64,000 nt of DNA from Daphnia carinata. Lineage: Eukaryota > Arthropoda > Branchiopoda > Diplostraca > Daphniidae. The translations under genes and the position numbers were made by a program. This document shows, piece by piece, positions 47,601-59,935 of the stretch; the stretch's first letter is position 1, and each line of letters starts with the position of its first letter. Location: the NCBI RefSeq assembly GCF_022539665.2, contig NC_081338.1:4649679-4713678 (forward strand), read 5' to 3'. The notes below the pieces were generated by a model. The model was not told the origin of the DNA and searched no databases. It was given only the letters and a program-made list of their open reading frames with translations.

Positions 47601-50191
47601 ATCGTCTTTTGCAATAGGACAACTACGAAGCCTTGCGCTTATAAGTTTAGACAAACATCGCATTTCACCGTAATTTACCGCAATGGAAACTGTCGTAGAT
47701 GACAAACTTGGAGGTAGACTTCGTATCGCCTTGGTTGATTTAGTTAAAAAAAAAAAAAAAAATGACAGCATTCCAATGTAGCCGCCATCCTAGAAACTGC
47801 TATTGAGAAAAAAGAGAAAAAAAAAACGTATCCAATATTGAATACAGCGTATGAATGATTAAAAGCATGACAGAGCAAAGCGAGGGAGGAGGGAAAAAGA
47901 AAGATTGCAACATCAAATGATCGGGATAGGAGATCTTGACATTTCTTTTATTTCTTTTCGCTGTATTTTTACTTATAGCCAGTTTGTCTTTGAAGAGAAC
48001 GGTAGGTCCTGGCTCCTATATCCGCGAACCCTCTCGTCTTCCTCTTTTTTTTTTTTGCCCTTCCTTCTCTTTTCGGTCTCTTTCATCTGGCTTTTTCTCT
48101 ACTTATCTATTTCTTCTTCTCCTTCGTGTCGTCTTTTTCCTCTGTTTTCGGCAGGACGCGATCAATATAGCGTCCGACCCCAAAAAGAGAAGGAAAGGAA
48201 GATCCCAGTTCGAAGAACAAACTTGAAGCTTCGACAGACACACAGTGCTACAAGCACGCTCACGCTGGAGCGGCGCCCGCGCACAACTTGCGCCAGACGC
48301 AACCGTTAGAGGCTCACATACACACACAATAAAACGCCGTTTCAGGCAGATGTGTGTACAGATTGCGTTATGTAGGCAGGAAACATTTTCATCAGGAGGC
48401 GGCATCCATTGGCGTATGGTAAAAGCTCATACAGAATGCCAAGCACAAACTGGAGAATGTGTTACATCGTTATCAATTTAGTGATACGATGATGAGCGCG
48501 AAGCACTTACTACTTGTGTATTCCTTCTTCCATATACATGCGTCTTCAGTAGAAATATAATTAGAGACAAACTTCCAGTCAGGTTAGACTCTAGCGAATT
48601 CCAATCGATGAAAAGTTCTTTTTTATCCTATTATTTAGATTCCATTTTGTTTTTTCATTGTTTTGAGCACTTGGCAATGTATTATTATACCAATCAAGTA
48701 CAGTGGAAGGTCAACGTTTAGGTTCCGCTTTGCGTAGATTGCTGTGCGTCATCCGACCCCCGTACACGTTCGAAAAAAAAAGTCCTTTATATATTAGGTA
48801 ATAGACGTGTGATGAAACTTGTTATAGATCATATCTCCATGGTCCTTTGTCTCCTCATTTCCTACCGTTATGAATCCCCCTGTAGCGGTAGCATTCATCA
48901 TGAGTTATTATTTAGCGTGTCCACATCTTGTCAATGGCCAACTACCGGTAAATACTAACTCGGGTAGCTCAACTTTGTCAGCTACAGGAACTTGAGCTTG
49001 ATCAATAAGCTTGTGCCTTTTAATTTTTTATTTGAAAAACAAAAATTTCATTCAATTGGGTCGACCCGGAAAGACGCTTAAGAGTGATAATGCATTGCCA
49101 TTGGTTCACATTGCTTTTCCTTTTTAAAAGCAGCTTATCAGAAAGAAACGTATTCTTCCAACCCTCATCAAATTGTAGTCTCGTTTTTTTCTAAAAATGG
49201 TCCGTTTCCATACGCTCTGTGTAGGACAGGGTTGAAGTGACTACACACAGAGCTAAACAAATAAAGGTACCGAATGTCAATCTGATCAAAGGAGATCTAG
49301 TGAATGTTCGCCATTTGCCAACGCTTAGAATTGGACTCGTTTTAACTGCTTCATATCATGCGCTCATTTAATTGTCTATTCACTATTTATTGACGTACTT
49401 TGGACTAATTCGACTCGATCGAAACACCACACGTTTTGAGCGTCTCATTGCTTATTCGTTACATTCAATTACACCGATTTCGGTACATCAACGTTAATTG
49501 TAAATTGCTGTCTAGGTTGCCTACCGCCAATGGGTGTGTTCCATGGTTTTGCCGATGTGGTTAGACGGCGATCGCATCAAGCCGTGTCGGACATTTTGTC
49601 ACGAAGTTGAGCGCCTATGCCCTTATTTCTTGCCGGCCGAAAAGACAGGACCTGGTAGTCAGTATGCTGGAGAACCTTCGTTTCTGTGCATCGGTAAAGT
49701 TGTTTTTGCACGCAGCATGACGCAACTAGGAAGGAGGCATGCTCTAACTTGGATCCTTCTTTTTCGACGCAGATCCTGATGTACGAGAAACTACCAATCA
49801 GTCGACTAATTCTGCCTACAGTGAACGACCCTGTTACCGGCCGTGTACGCTAGAGTACAACCTCGAGCCGGACATCGATCCTTCGCTGTGTGTGGCCAGC
49901 TTGGGTGATATATCTGGCTTGATGGAAGAAGATGGAACAGCGGAGGCTAACAAAGAGTGTCAACAAACGTACACGAACGTGACGGCTTCGGTTAGCGAAT
50001 TCGACGTAGACACGCTAGACGTCGACTCTGAAGTCAATAATGACCAATGTACTCCCTTGTTAGGCAAGGATCCACTGTTAACTAGCAGATTATCTAGCAG
50101 AGGGTGGACAAATAATTTGCATTTGGTTTGGCCGTGGCGAACATTAGTGCTTCCTTTCGCCATGCTTCCGATTATCCACTTTTTCACGTAA
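38654..50191 (+). CDS. NALF1: NALCN channel auxiliary factor (FAM155/NLF-1 family)
   Basis: Accessory subunit needed for folding, ER exit and function of the sodium-leak channel NALCN that sets neuronal resting potential. Exons: 38654-39646, 49516-49693, 49773-50191 (529 residues). A hydrophobic helix near the N-terminus (about 36-53, SCLAIVLLLSSFSSVVVSS) and a hydrophobic C-terminus (PWRTLVLPFAMLPIIHFFT) bracket a long extracellular part. The cysteine-rich core (about 210-430) runs from CLPYLQPG through YHLQHCYHYSLWHVLSD, SCHQCK and WVCSMVLPMW to CRTFCHEVERLCPYFLPAEK and AGEPSFLC. This Mid1/frizzled-like Cys pattern defines the family. Intron 1 is 9.9 kb, far longer than any other intron here, which fits regulated neuronal expression. 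The start is the first ATG in the frame. Confidence 0.9.
39647..49515 (+). other. First intron of the NALF gene
   Basis: A 9.9 kb intron with donor AAG|GTAGGA and acceptor GTCTAG|GTT. I found no nested gene with domain or splice support on either strand. It contains poly-T/poly-A tracts (for example near 41393-41412, 41531-41548, 47161-47180), a CT/GA-rich zone at 40.6-42.4 kb and a GC-richer patch at 48.2-48.3 kb with a CACA run. The last could be an alternative promoter. Confidence 0.6.
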
Positions 50192-51942
50192 ATCCGCAAC
50201 GGACTTTTGCTCGTTCGAGTGTGTTTACATGAAAGCGAGAAGTTTATGTCACTTATCATTTTTTTTTTCCGTATCATTTTATTGTCGACGATCGCGTGCG
50301 TTTAAGAGCAACGTCGTTCAAAATCTATCGGGCACATCAAACACAGTTGAAATCGTTATATTCAGATTACCGTTTCACGAAATCTACGTAATATCAGTCA
50401 TCGCGCAGAGACACGATTTTCTAAAAAATATGCGTTTCATTTCTTCTTTATCTTTAATTTGTTTTGCAAACTTACCTAAACTTTAGAACTTCACTCCGTT
50501 TTCCTCGGAAAAACAAATTCTAGTCCATTTCATTTTCAATTTATAATTCCAACCTTTTCAAAGCTCCACAAAACCCAGCAGATCGCCGAATTTCAAAATA
50601 GTGTTTGTTTTAGAAAAAAAATTTCCTTCGTTTGCCGTTGTTGTTCAAATCCAAGTTTTTCTATTTCGTATACTACGATTAACCGAGATTTAAAAAAAAT
50701 ATATATATATTCTAACACATCAGGTATGAAATTTGTTGGGGAATAACGAGGCGTCGTTTGTATGATTTCTATGGTTATTGGGGGTATAGGTTGCGATTTC
50801 CTCTACATGTGTGACAGTATAGCGCAAAAAAATCTGATCCCTTTTGACTGTTAAAAAATAGCGATGATTTGGCACGTCGCAAATTCGACGACCACAACGA
50901 AATCAATGGTGGTGTACGGGAGAATGATAAAAACCTAGGATTTTTGAAACTTAATCAACTCCTATTCCAATGGCCTGTTGTTTTCTTACCCCCCCCCCCC
51001 TCCATCTTTAGTGAAACTGTACAATAAATAGCAGCCTTTTTTTTCTCGCACCGATATTATAGTGGTCGTTGAGGGAGTCCATTTGTTCACCCATTTAAAC
51101 TCCCAAGAAAAAAAAAATCGACTCCGACTGACATGTTACGAATCTGCCTTTGTTGTAAGCCGTGTATCCATTTAAGCGATCGGACAGCAAGTTCTCCGAG
51201 TTGCGACTGTGAATGAGTGAACTCATTGTTTTGATTTTTTGATACAGCTTACCTTTTCAAGTTTTTTTCCACTCATAGTTTTGAAAACAGAAAAATGGTG
51301 TAGATATTTGAGTTTGATCTGCAAATTTTACACGGATGAGAGTGTTGAGTAGTTAAAAGTATGTACTGATGATTGACCAGAGCCCCACTGTTCTTCAAGA
51401 GAAAATTCAAGACAAGCATTTGTATACGGTGGTTGAATAATTCAAAGGAGAAATAGATGCATCACAATAATATAAGACCTTAGATGTGGAGTCCTTGCCA
51501 AGCTGTTATGAGAGAACGTAGCTACTGTTTTTAACTATTATTTCTAATTGCCAGATTGCTATAATGTCCTGTGCATAATGGTAGGGCACTTCTATGTTGT
51601 TAACAGTGCAATCCGGTACACAAAATACAAGCCATTTGATGCTAATTTCATCTTTTCTTTTTACCTGTTCTACATTCTTTGAGTTGAAAAATGCAGGTAG
51701 AAGGTTTCTACGTACTAGTGTAAAAATGTTTTGAATCACGCGTCGTTGTGGAAAAGACACATTTCTTTATTAGACAGAAATCAGAGCGATTGGAATCTTA
51801 GTGTCGATTGAAAATTGACAGACTTGTGTAACGAATACACAATTAAAATACGGAAGCAATAAATCATAAACGACTAGTACATTTCAGTGAAAACAAAATT
51901 TGTGCTTCGTTTGAAAATGATACGGTTTGTCATTTGTCGAGT
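50192..51942. other. Convergent 3' flanks of NALF and nibbler
   Basis: AT-rich, with a poly-C run near 50991-51001. A minus-strand AATAAA at 51766-51771 suits the nibbler transcript. An 84-codon open frame at 51506-51760 (-) lacks an ATG start and looks like nibbler 3' flank. Confidence 0.5.
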
Positions 51943-54532
51943 TCAAACATAACGAGCAGTACCCAACTTCTTCAAAAGATTCCACCAATTAATTTCTAGG
52001 GCTCCAGCACGTTTCTGAAGATAATCGTACAGCTCTAACAGGCAGAACGCATCGAGGGCTAATTTTTAAATGCCGTTATTATGACTCCAAAAACTATTAG
52101 AAGTACTAAAATCAATACCTGCATAGATAAATTGTGATTTGCGTAGAGGTCGTTTTTGCCAATCCGAAAATTGCTCCTTTTTATCTAATGGAAGTCCGAA
52201 CAGCAAGTTTACTACTCCACTCAAACCTTTGTGAGCATTATGTTTCTCCTGAAGGCTAGCTTCGCTCGGCGCTAAGATAAAAAATGTAAAGACAATCGGC
52301 TAAAAAAGAAGATGCACGAATGAAAATTAGCAAATCTCACCGGTAGTAGGGACAAATGATGGGTATCTTGTTTCAATGTGTGTCCACAAGTTTTTCATGT
52401 CAATCCAATTGACGAAAGATTTTGAAACATTTTCTAAACCTGGCAATGATCTGGAAAGAACATGAAGGTCTTCTTTTATACCAAATCCTAGCTTTAGAAT
52501 TTGCGGATTCCCAAATACAAGCCGAATCAATTCCTGGCCCTTTGCAGCGGTACAGTCTTTTTCTTCTCGCAATGAGAAAACGTCTAGGAGAAAAATTTGA
52601 TTGTGTGTAGCTATTTGGAGCACTGCAGCTTTTGCAAGCTGGGCATCAAAGCTGGGTTGCCATTCAACGTCGATTCCGATCACACTTGCCTGTGATATAA
52701 ATTTAAATAACAAGAACATTAGCGACCACACTTACTGCTTTAGGTAACTTTACGATTACACCGTTACTTTACTTTTGAAACAATTTCAAGAAAGTGTTTG
52801 ACTTTCTCCCAAGAGCAGATCCAATGAATAAGATCGAATGGCATCGATAATGAGTAGAATTCTGGTTGTGATTTACTATTTATCGTCCAGTCATTTAAAT
52901 CGGTAGTTCCAAGCCTAGATAGAGTACGAAATTGACCAGTTTCTTAAATGAATCACGTTTAAATTCTTACTGAGTTTGATCGTCATCCTTCGACTTCACA
53001 ACTGGAATGAAATTATAGGGAAGTTGGTCTTCCGGAATGGCGTAGAGTTTGGCGTATTTGGTCGCAACCACATCATCAACGCCGGCTAATTGTCGAATCT
53101 TAAGAAAAGAAGGTCTTATATACAGCCTATGAAACTTAAACATATTAAAGCTAACCAATTCCAGTTGAAGTTCTACAGAATCCGATACTGCGAGTTCCAC
53201 AAGTTCTGTCCAGTTTTCATCATCTAAGAACGAATAATGACAGTTTTAGTTAGTAATGTAATTAATATAGAAATTAAGTTGTTTATGGGTGTTACCGATC
53301 GAGTTTTCGAAGTATTTTTTATGGACCAAATAGCGAAGGCCTCCTATCTTTTGCCTTAATGTAGTGTTAGGATGCGATTTCTTGTCTAACTCAAAACGCT
53401 TGGCCAAACGAGTCACCAGATTGGCCACGTTCTTTGTGGTCAACTTTCCATAGTTTACATCAGGAATCGACGTTTTTCTACGTGGAATTTGAACACAAGA
53501 AATTTCCTCAGTATACAACTGTGAGTAACAAAAAAACAGTAGGTCAGTTTACGAAATTTCCTTGAGCATTTCACATGGTTGTTTTATGTGGCTATCCAAG
53601 AACGAAACGACATCAATTTGCATATTACGATCTTTCTTTAAATATTCTTCAGCTAAAGATAGTTTGTCCTGGACTATCAATGGAAGTACAAAATCCTCTT
53701 TCGTAAATTGGCAAAAGAGGTTGAGCGCAACAACCAACCGGCAAGCTGATGCAAATTCTTGTCGTTCAATTAAGTCTTGCACGATTGGAATTAGTTGTGT
53801 GTTGTAATGTACCCCACGGTACATATTGACTACTTTTTTCACGATTTTTCCGTTTTTCTGCCTAGAAACCGCTAGCACAGCTTCTTTTGTAATTTGCTGT
53901 TGCACTGTGGGGTAGTAGCCATTAGTTTTGTGGAATTCATCCAACCAAATTTCAAACTGATCAACAACTAAAATAAATAAAATTTATTATTGATTAGGTG
54001 CAACATTTAACTGGAAGATTTTATGTGAAGGATTTTCTAATTTTACCAAAGGAAGCTAATGAATTTGGTTTGTTTTTAAAGAAATCATAGCTGTGGTACA
54101 TGAGATACACTGCTGAGAGGTGGGGATTTTGGCTGGCACTAAAAAGTTTGTGTATAAGCTGCTTCACTTGTTGACCTCCCATGCCACCTATTTCAAATAA
54201 AAATTTTAGTTGAAAAGATGTTGGTTTCTAAACCAACACTTACCAGCAATCCATGCTTCTTGAATCACTGAACACTGTTGCCCTCTGCACATATCTGAAA
54301 GGCAGTCATCCGAACTGAATACAATATCATTGAAGTCCTTTTTCACTCTTTGCTGAGAACACTGTTCACGTGTTGCACTTAGCTCTACAGAGTTTTCCAT
54401 CCCAGTTGAATCTTGATTCTGAATCTGAGATGGTATTGAAAACTCATTCCATTCAGAGTGTATTGGAAGGGCAACAACATCTTTTAATAGCTCCTCATCA
54501 GTGTCAGAACCAAAATCTTCATATGAAGCCAT
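51943..54532 (-). CDS. EXD3: 3'-5' exonuclease, nibbler / mut-7 homologue
   Basis: DEDDy-type 3'-5' exoribonuclease; the fly orthologue Nibbler trims Argonaute-bound miRNAs and piRNAs and the worm one is MUT-7. Ten exons: 54532-54244, 54187-54047, 53967-53553, 53477-53296, 53223-53156, 53098-52971, 52914-52773, 52689-52341, 52271-52119, 52058-51943 (660 residues). An acidic N-terminus is followed by an alpha-helical, HEAT-like region and then the exonuclease domain (about 455-660). Catalytic residues are visible: D462 and E464 in GIDVEW, D529 in GFGIKEDL, and Y621xxxD625 in YAALDAFCLLELYDYL. I set the intron at 53552-53478 using the acceptor at 53477. The nearer acceptor at 53518 would leave only 34 nt and break frame. 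It shares a 168-nt divergent spacer with the small ORF ahead of FHIP1. Confidence 0.93.
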
Positions 54533-54700
54533 TCTCCCTTCATGAATGTCGAATCTTAGGCTAAGTTATAAAATTATCCTTATACGACTGACCACAGGGT
54601 AACAGGAGGCAAACGGTAAGTGTCAAATAGATCGACTGACAAAGAAGTAAAAATAGAATAACGTATGGTTCGAAATCAAAACCCCACTCACGTTTATACA
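54533..54700. promoter_or_regulatory. Divergent promoter of nibbler and the FHIP1 unit
   Basis: Only 168 nt separate the nibbler ATG (-) from the small-ORF ATG (+). Transcription from both must start within or very near this stretch. No clear TATA box is seen. Confidence 0.5.
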
Positions 54701-54905
54701 ATGGGCACCTGTCCGGCCATGTACAATAAAGTAAACCATAGCACAACTGCTCCGGTAAGTGAAAAAATTCCCACTAGATGGCCAACATGTTATTCTATCT
54801 ATACAGTCCATGTATTTTTTTACTCTAGGGGTTTTAACCATAGTAAGTGAATGTTTACAGAATTGCGTCAATTTATGTGCGACAAGATTAAAAAGCGACA
54901 AGTAG
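54701..54905 (+). CDS. Putative 50-residue protein directly upstream of FHIP1
   Basis: Not recognised. Two exons, 54701-54754 and 54807-54905, joined by a 52-nt intron with strong sites (CTCCG|GTAAGTG, TATACAG|TCC), encode 50 residues. The N-terminus begins MGTCPAMYNKVNHSTTAP. A moderately hydrophobic segment (about 19-39, SMYFFTLGVLTIVSECLQNC) then leads to a basic, Cys-containing tail ending KSDK. An in-frame ATG at 54665 would add 12 residues. The TAG stop at 54903-54905 is in the same exon and same frame as the FHIP1 ATG, with 19 sense codons between them. It could be a separate small membrane protein on a shared transcript, a regulatory upstream ORF, or chance. Confidence 0.45.
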
Positions 54906-54962
54906 AATCGGTATCTATGCAGTGAACGTGATTGCACGGCAGAGTGTGGATGCCAGTTTAAA

Positions 54963-57900
54963 ATGAATTATATACGGAACAGTTTCTCCACGGGTAGTTT
55001 TAGAAGACGACAGACAAACTTGGTTGAAAACCGAGAGAATTCACGGGTCAAACGAGATGATAATGATGCTTGTTTCGAGACGTACCGGCACCATTGCACA
55101 CAGTTGGAGCAAACAATATCCAGCTATGATGTAAGACATGCACACTTACCCTAGTTTTTATTTATCAAAAATTTTCATTTCGCAGAGTGACACCGTACCT
55201 ATGGATGATTTTGAACTTATCATTACAAGTCATCTGGAACACTTGGTGAATTTAGTTGGCAAAGACGTTGAAAAGAGAAAATCTATTTCAGGACCATCTG
55301 CATGCCTGGACCATTTCCTCAACAGAAACATTATTTCAATGGTTGGTTGAGTAGACTACTCATACAGGATTCAACATCATTATTTTGCATTTAATTTTAC
55401 AGGTTTGTGCCTGGAGCCTCGAAAATAAGCATGATGGTCTGCTAGTTGCTGCAGCAGAGGCAATAGACGCAATATTAGCTGCAGCGAAAAAAGTAGATAA
55501 AGAATTAGACCTGTTGAGAGATGCCAGCTTTCACCAACCTATTAGCCGATTGTTTAAAAAATATGAAATTGAAAATGTGTCAGGCAAATGTGTTTCCACA
55601 AAAATGGAAAGCATACTTGTCTCACTGTCCTACTATGTTTGTGTCTTTATTGTGAGAGAGCCATCTTACCTGGACCTGTTTTATGATATTGCCACTGTTG
55701 CAGACCAACCAAAGTTTCCTATGATGACCTTGTTAATCTGTAATTTGCACAAATGTGGTGCCCAAGGCCAAACTTCCAGAGATAATTTAAAACTGCTGAT
55801 GGCACTGGCTAAAGAACAGCAGTTACTAGCCCAATTCATAGCTCTACATTCAGATCTATGCCCAGTCGTTGCAACTGGGTTAAGTGCCTTGTTCTCAGAT
55901 CTACCCCGTCCTCTCCCTTGGCATGTGCAAAAAGCGGGGATGCTGTCAGATTTGGACATCGAATCCTTGAAGGAGGTCGAAAATTTTGTAACGTCAGTGG
56001 AATTCTGTGATTCGGTAATTATTTTTCTTTTTAAACAAAAATACTGCAATTGGTCGTTAGCAATACCTCTTACATAGATCCTGGAAACATCATCGTGGCT
56101 GATTGTCACAAGACTACTGGATATGTGCTACAAAGGCTTCCTGGTTCCTGTGCTTGGTCCGGCGCTTTTTCAGGTAAATTATTTCAAATCAGTTACTTTA
56201 GTATACTCGCACTATATTAGAAAAACAATTCATCGATGCAAAACCCTAATTGGAATTCTGAATTCCATTTCTATCCACGTTCCACTTTCCGTATTGAGTA
56301 GTGCAACTTTTCTTATTTGCTGTGTGAATAATTCAAATATGAAAATGTGCATATTATAGGACTCAACAGGACTCAGCGTTAAGTTACTCGACTCGCCTTT
56401 TAATGTGGTCAGTACAACTAACTCAAGAAACAAACAAGAAAAAGTTATCCCATGTAGTTTGAAGTTGTTTTTGCTAGCTCAGCATGCTAGTCTAACATGA
56501 GTTTTGTACCCATAAAATTGTAGCTAGCTTGAAACACTAACAAAGTCTCAAGTAGTCTTGCTTAATTAAAATTAATCGCCCTACTAATCCCGATGTTTGA
56601 TTTTTTTTATGCAGAAATAATTCGTGAACGAAGTTCTCGAAATTAATTGGCCCGCTCACTAATGTACGGTTGTCTTTTAGTTTGGTCATTGGTTTCTTTT
56701 TAGTTAGCAAAGAGCATGCCTTTTTCGTATCAAATACGTGGCTTTATGTTAATGTCTGTAACTCTAACTTTTTTACAACGTGCTTCAAGCTAAAATGAAA
56801 AGACCTATTTCGTATATAGAACACCATGAAGGAGATATTTTCTGCAACGTGCTACCTGACTCTGATGATCCGGCGGATTCGCCACCGTGGGCTGATCGGA
56901 ATCTTCGTTCGCTTTCTCTTTGTTAACACCTATGAAGATAAACCAATTATTGACTTCCTCGTCGAACGAATGTCAGCAAAAAGCGAAATCCGACTGGCAA
57001 CCTTGAACCTCTTTTACGCCTTAATCGAACTAAATTGTGAAGATGTTATGTTGGTATTAGCTATGCGACATCTCTTACCGTGCACCCACGTCATGCTATC
57101 GCAGAGGGGAGACATTCTACAGGTTTAAAATGAAAATGATTTACCATGAAAATTTTAACAACCTTATTTTTCATTATTAGGAAAGTGACACAAACTGCTT
57201 ATGGGCAGCCAAATTTCTATCTCTTGTGCCGACTGCGTGTATCACTCGTGCCTTAGACAAAAACAGAATTCCAGATTCGGGACAAAATTCGGCTGAGAAT
57301 GAACCCATTTCTCGAATACGCAGCTGGTCAAGAGCCAGCATAGATTCTGGTACTGATTTTAATATTATTTTAATCACTGGCTTAATTAATAATTATGTTC
57401 ATATTTAAAGGTGACAGAAGGTATGGTCATTTGGCGTTCACAACTAACGACAGAAAGCCGACTTCTGCCAAGCAGGCCGTGCCAAACGGTTGCTCTGCCT
57501 CGGACTTTGACTGCAATCAATTACGGAAGTATCTCAAAGACCAATTCAATCAGATGCGCCCATGTGTAGACGCTGTCGACCATTGGACTTATCGCTATAA
57601 CGGCTCAAATCCACCGATGAGGGAAACCGTTCGCATGCTTTCCAAAACTTCAGATATTGAAGAACCTGCAATTGATACAATTGCAAGCGCCAATACGTTA
57701 GACCAACCTGAAAAAAAATTGGATCAAACAGTTGCCTCTCCTGCCCCCCAGTACCCACCAGTAAATCCCGCAGACATTTACCTATACTGTATGGAACAGC
57801 TGACAACGTGCTTGAACGAAATGAAATCAAACCCAACCTCACCTGGACAGAGCAGTGGATATTACAGCATCAATTGTAACACACAACGAAGTGACCTGTT

Positions 57901-58979
57901 GAAAGAAGAGACCAGCTTTTTCTCAAAAGAAGTTCAAGATGATTTGGAATTCTGGTCTCTGATGCGCGACGATGACTTTGATTCTGCACCAATTATTCCG
58001 CCTGTATGTATTTATTGTTATAAGTGAGTTAGACGTTTGTGTTACCTAGTTTAACTTTTTTTTCTAGGTTGTTCATTTGGATGAAAATGCTACCTACCAA
58101 ACTAGTTTACCAAGCATTGGCCCATTCTTGGAAAACTTAGTCAAGTCTATCGATGGATGGCTTAACAATAGCATTGAAGTGAACATTGCACTATGTTCTA
58201 TCTTATCCCGGCTTGCAACGTATCCCCATCCGCTGCTACGATCTCTAATACTGAATCCCTACCTCATCTTACAGCCCAGCATACCAAGTCTTACTGTTAG
58301 TATTGCCACATTGAAGCAGCGTATTGATGGCGCGTTAAGGGTTCACGAGAATCAAGACAAACTGATAGAAGAAGCTAGGCTGGCATTACAGGCTCGCTTG
58401 CCCTATCCTGTCTCTTCTGTTAGGAGAGACGGTACTGTCAACGCCATCAACAAAGGTAAATAAATTTCTTACAATATTGGAAGCAAAACCCGTTGGACAT
58501 AATTAAACATTCTGTTTATTTCTATCAAATGTCTTAGATATTAAGCACAAGCCTTCGAAATTCGCCGGAATCTTCAGTTCTCTTGTTCGCAAAGATATGG
58601 CAGATTCTATAAGAGAAGAAGACTTCGAACGAAATAATATTGGCAACTACCAGCGGTAAATTCTGTGGTTTCTAATGTATTACTTCTGCTTTCCAAGTTA
58701 CATTTAATATTCCCTTTGTTAGACAAACTTTTCGAACTGATGGTGCGGAGAACAGCGACCCAATTGGGAACCACGTCGCTATTTGCGCCGTTCTGCTTGG
58801 TAAGGAGGGTATTTTTTATTTAATTAATTACTTATTTGCAAATCTTTTGTTAAAATGAATTTTTTCTAGTTATAATGATTTTTTTGTTTGCAGAAGAGTG
58901 GTTACTGGAATTGGCTGCAGCGTGCATGGAACAGGCTGTTCAGTTTACTCCGTTTACCATCCCCCTTACGCAACTGTAA
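54963..58979 (+). CDS. FHIP1: FHF complex subunit, FTS-Hook-interacting protein 1 (FAM160A type)
   Basis: Scaffold of the FTS-Hook-FHIP complex that links Rab5-positive early endosomes to dynein. Eleven exons: 54963-55130, 55186-55341, 55403-56014, 56078-56173, 56820-57122, 57181-57349, 57411-58003, 58068-58455, 58538-58655, 58723-58799, 58894-58979 (921 residues). The N-terminus MNYIRNSFSTGSFRRR matches the family start. Conserved blocks include CPVVATGLSALFSDLPR, SVEFCDS, GFLVPVLGPAL, SATCYLTLMIRR and ELNCEDVMLVLAMRHLLPC followed by THVMLSQ. The C-terminal LLEEWLLELAAACMEQAV closes the protein. Most of it is helical solenoid. A long variable linker sits at about 470-650. Intron 4 is 646 nt; all other introns are 52-86 nt. 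Confidence 0.93.
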
Positions 58980-59935
58980 ATTCAAACCGCAAGTACAGTG
59001 ACTTTGCTAAGCAAGTTACTTTTTCATTAATTACTTTGTTAGTACTGAGTTCCCCTTTGCGTTTGCTTTGGTGAGCTTCTTATCAGCTATATCAAAGTAA
59101 ATGCGTGATTGTATTCATTTTTTATGAAGTAACGAACCTGGCCACCTGTCTATATCATTTGGGTCTGATCGGTGATAAATTTTAAATGAGGAACTGTTAT
59201 TACATTGTTGATCGAGACGAATCGAAATGAAATCTTCTTTTCGGATCGTCGTCGATTCCAGTTGCGCTATGTGAATAACTGAAAATGTTTAGCCGTACGT
59301 AAAGCATGGAGGAGTTTGTTGGTCCTCTTCGACGAGTAATTTTTGATTTTCAAAGTTTATCACATCTAAACTACTGATAGGTAATGGTAAATTTGTTTGA
59401 AGGATTATCTTCTGGTTCTATTCTGCAATTGGTGGACTGTGCATAAAGCAAAAGAAGCATAAGTGCCAATCCCTTCTAATTTCCGACGAAATAGTGACCT
59501 AAAAAATTCTTGAACAATTGTCTTAGTCAAATTATATTTTCGAAATGGAATAAATTCTTGAGAAGACCGCATCATACAAATTCAGGCGAATACATAGGAT
59601 TTTAATCGGCAAAGAAACTTCGTTTCAGCTGATACCATTTCTGTATTGGCCCCGAAACACAATGTTATCGAACACAACTATACCTGGACTGTACACACCA
59701 TTTTTCTAGTCGCACCATTCATACCAAGAAAAAAATAGAGATATCAAACAGAATACATCAGGAAATTGGATGGGGTTCTTCCAAATACACCGTTGACAGA
59801 ATGTAACATCGATGCTACGCAAACTCAGAACAGCAATTTAACAGAAGCATCTGTAAGTTACAATTGTAATGCATTGGTGAATCAAAGAACCATTTGATTC
59901 TCCGCACGAGATCGACTTTAGATAAGAATTTTGCT
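58980..59935. other. Convergent 3' flanks of FHIP1 and PCGF3
   Basis: About 950 nt of AT-rich sequence with no open frame longer than 60 codons and no recognised element. Probably the two 3' untranslated regions plus spacer. Confidence 0.6.

Noticed and set aside
51506..51760. 84-codon ORF downstream of nibbler
   Set aside because: It begins at GTG rather than ATG, lies in the nibbler 3' flank near its poly-A signal and has no features.
53519..53552. 34-nt intron between nibbler exons using the acceptor at 53518
   Set aside because: It is too short to be spliced and breaks frame; the acceptor at 53477 gives a 75-nt intron and the correct frame.
54843..54860. 18-nt intron (GTAAGT...TTTACAG) in the small ORF ahead of FHIP1
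   Set aside because: It is far below minimal intron size; the segment reads through in frame as coding.
55681..56109. 142-codon ORF antisense to FHIP1
   Set aside because: It is a shadow of FHIP1 exons 3-4, which have clear family similarity.
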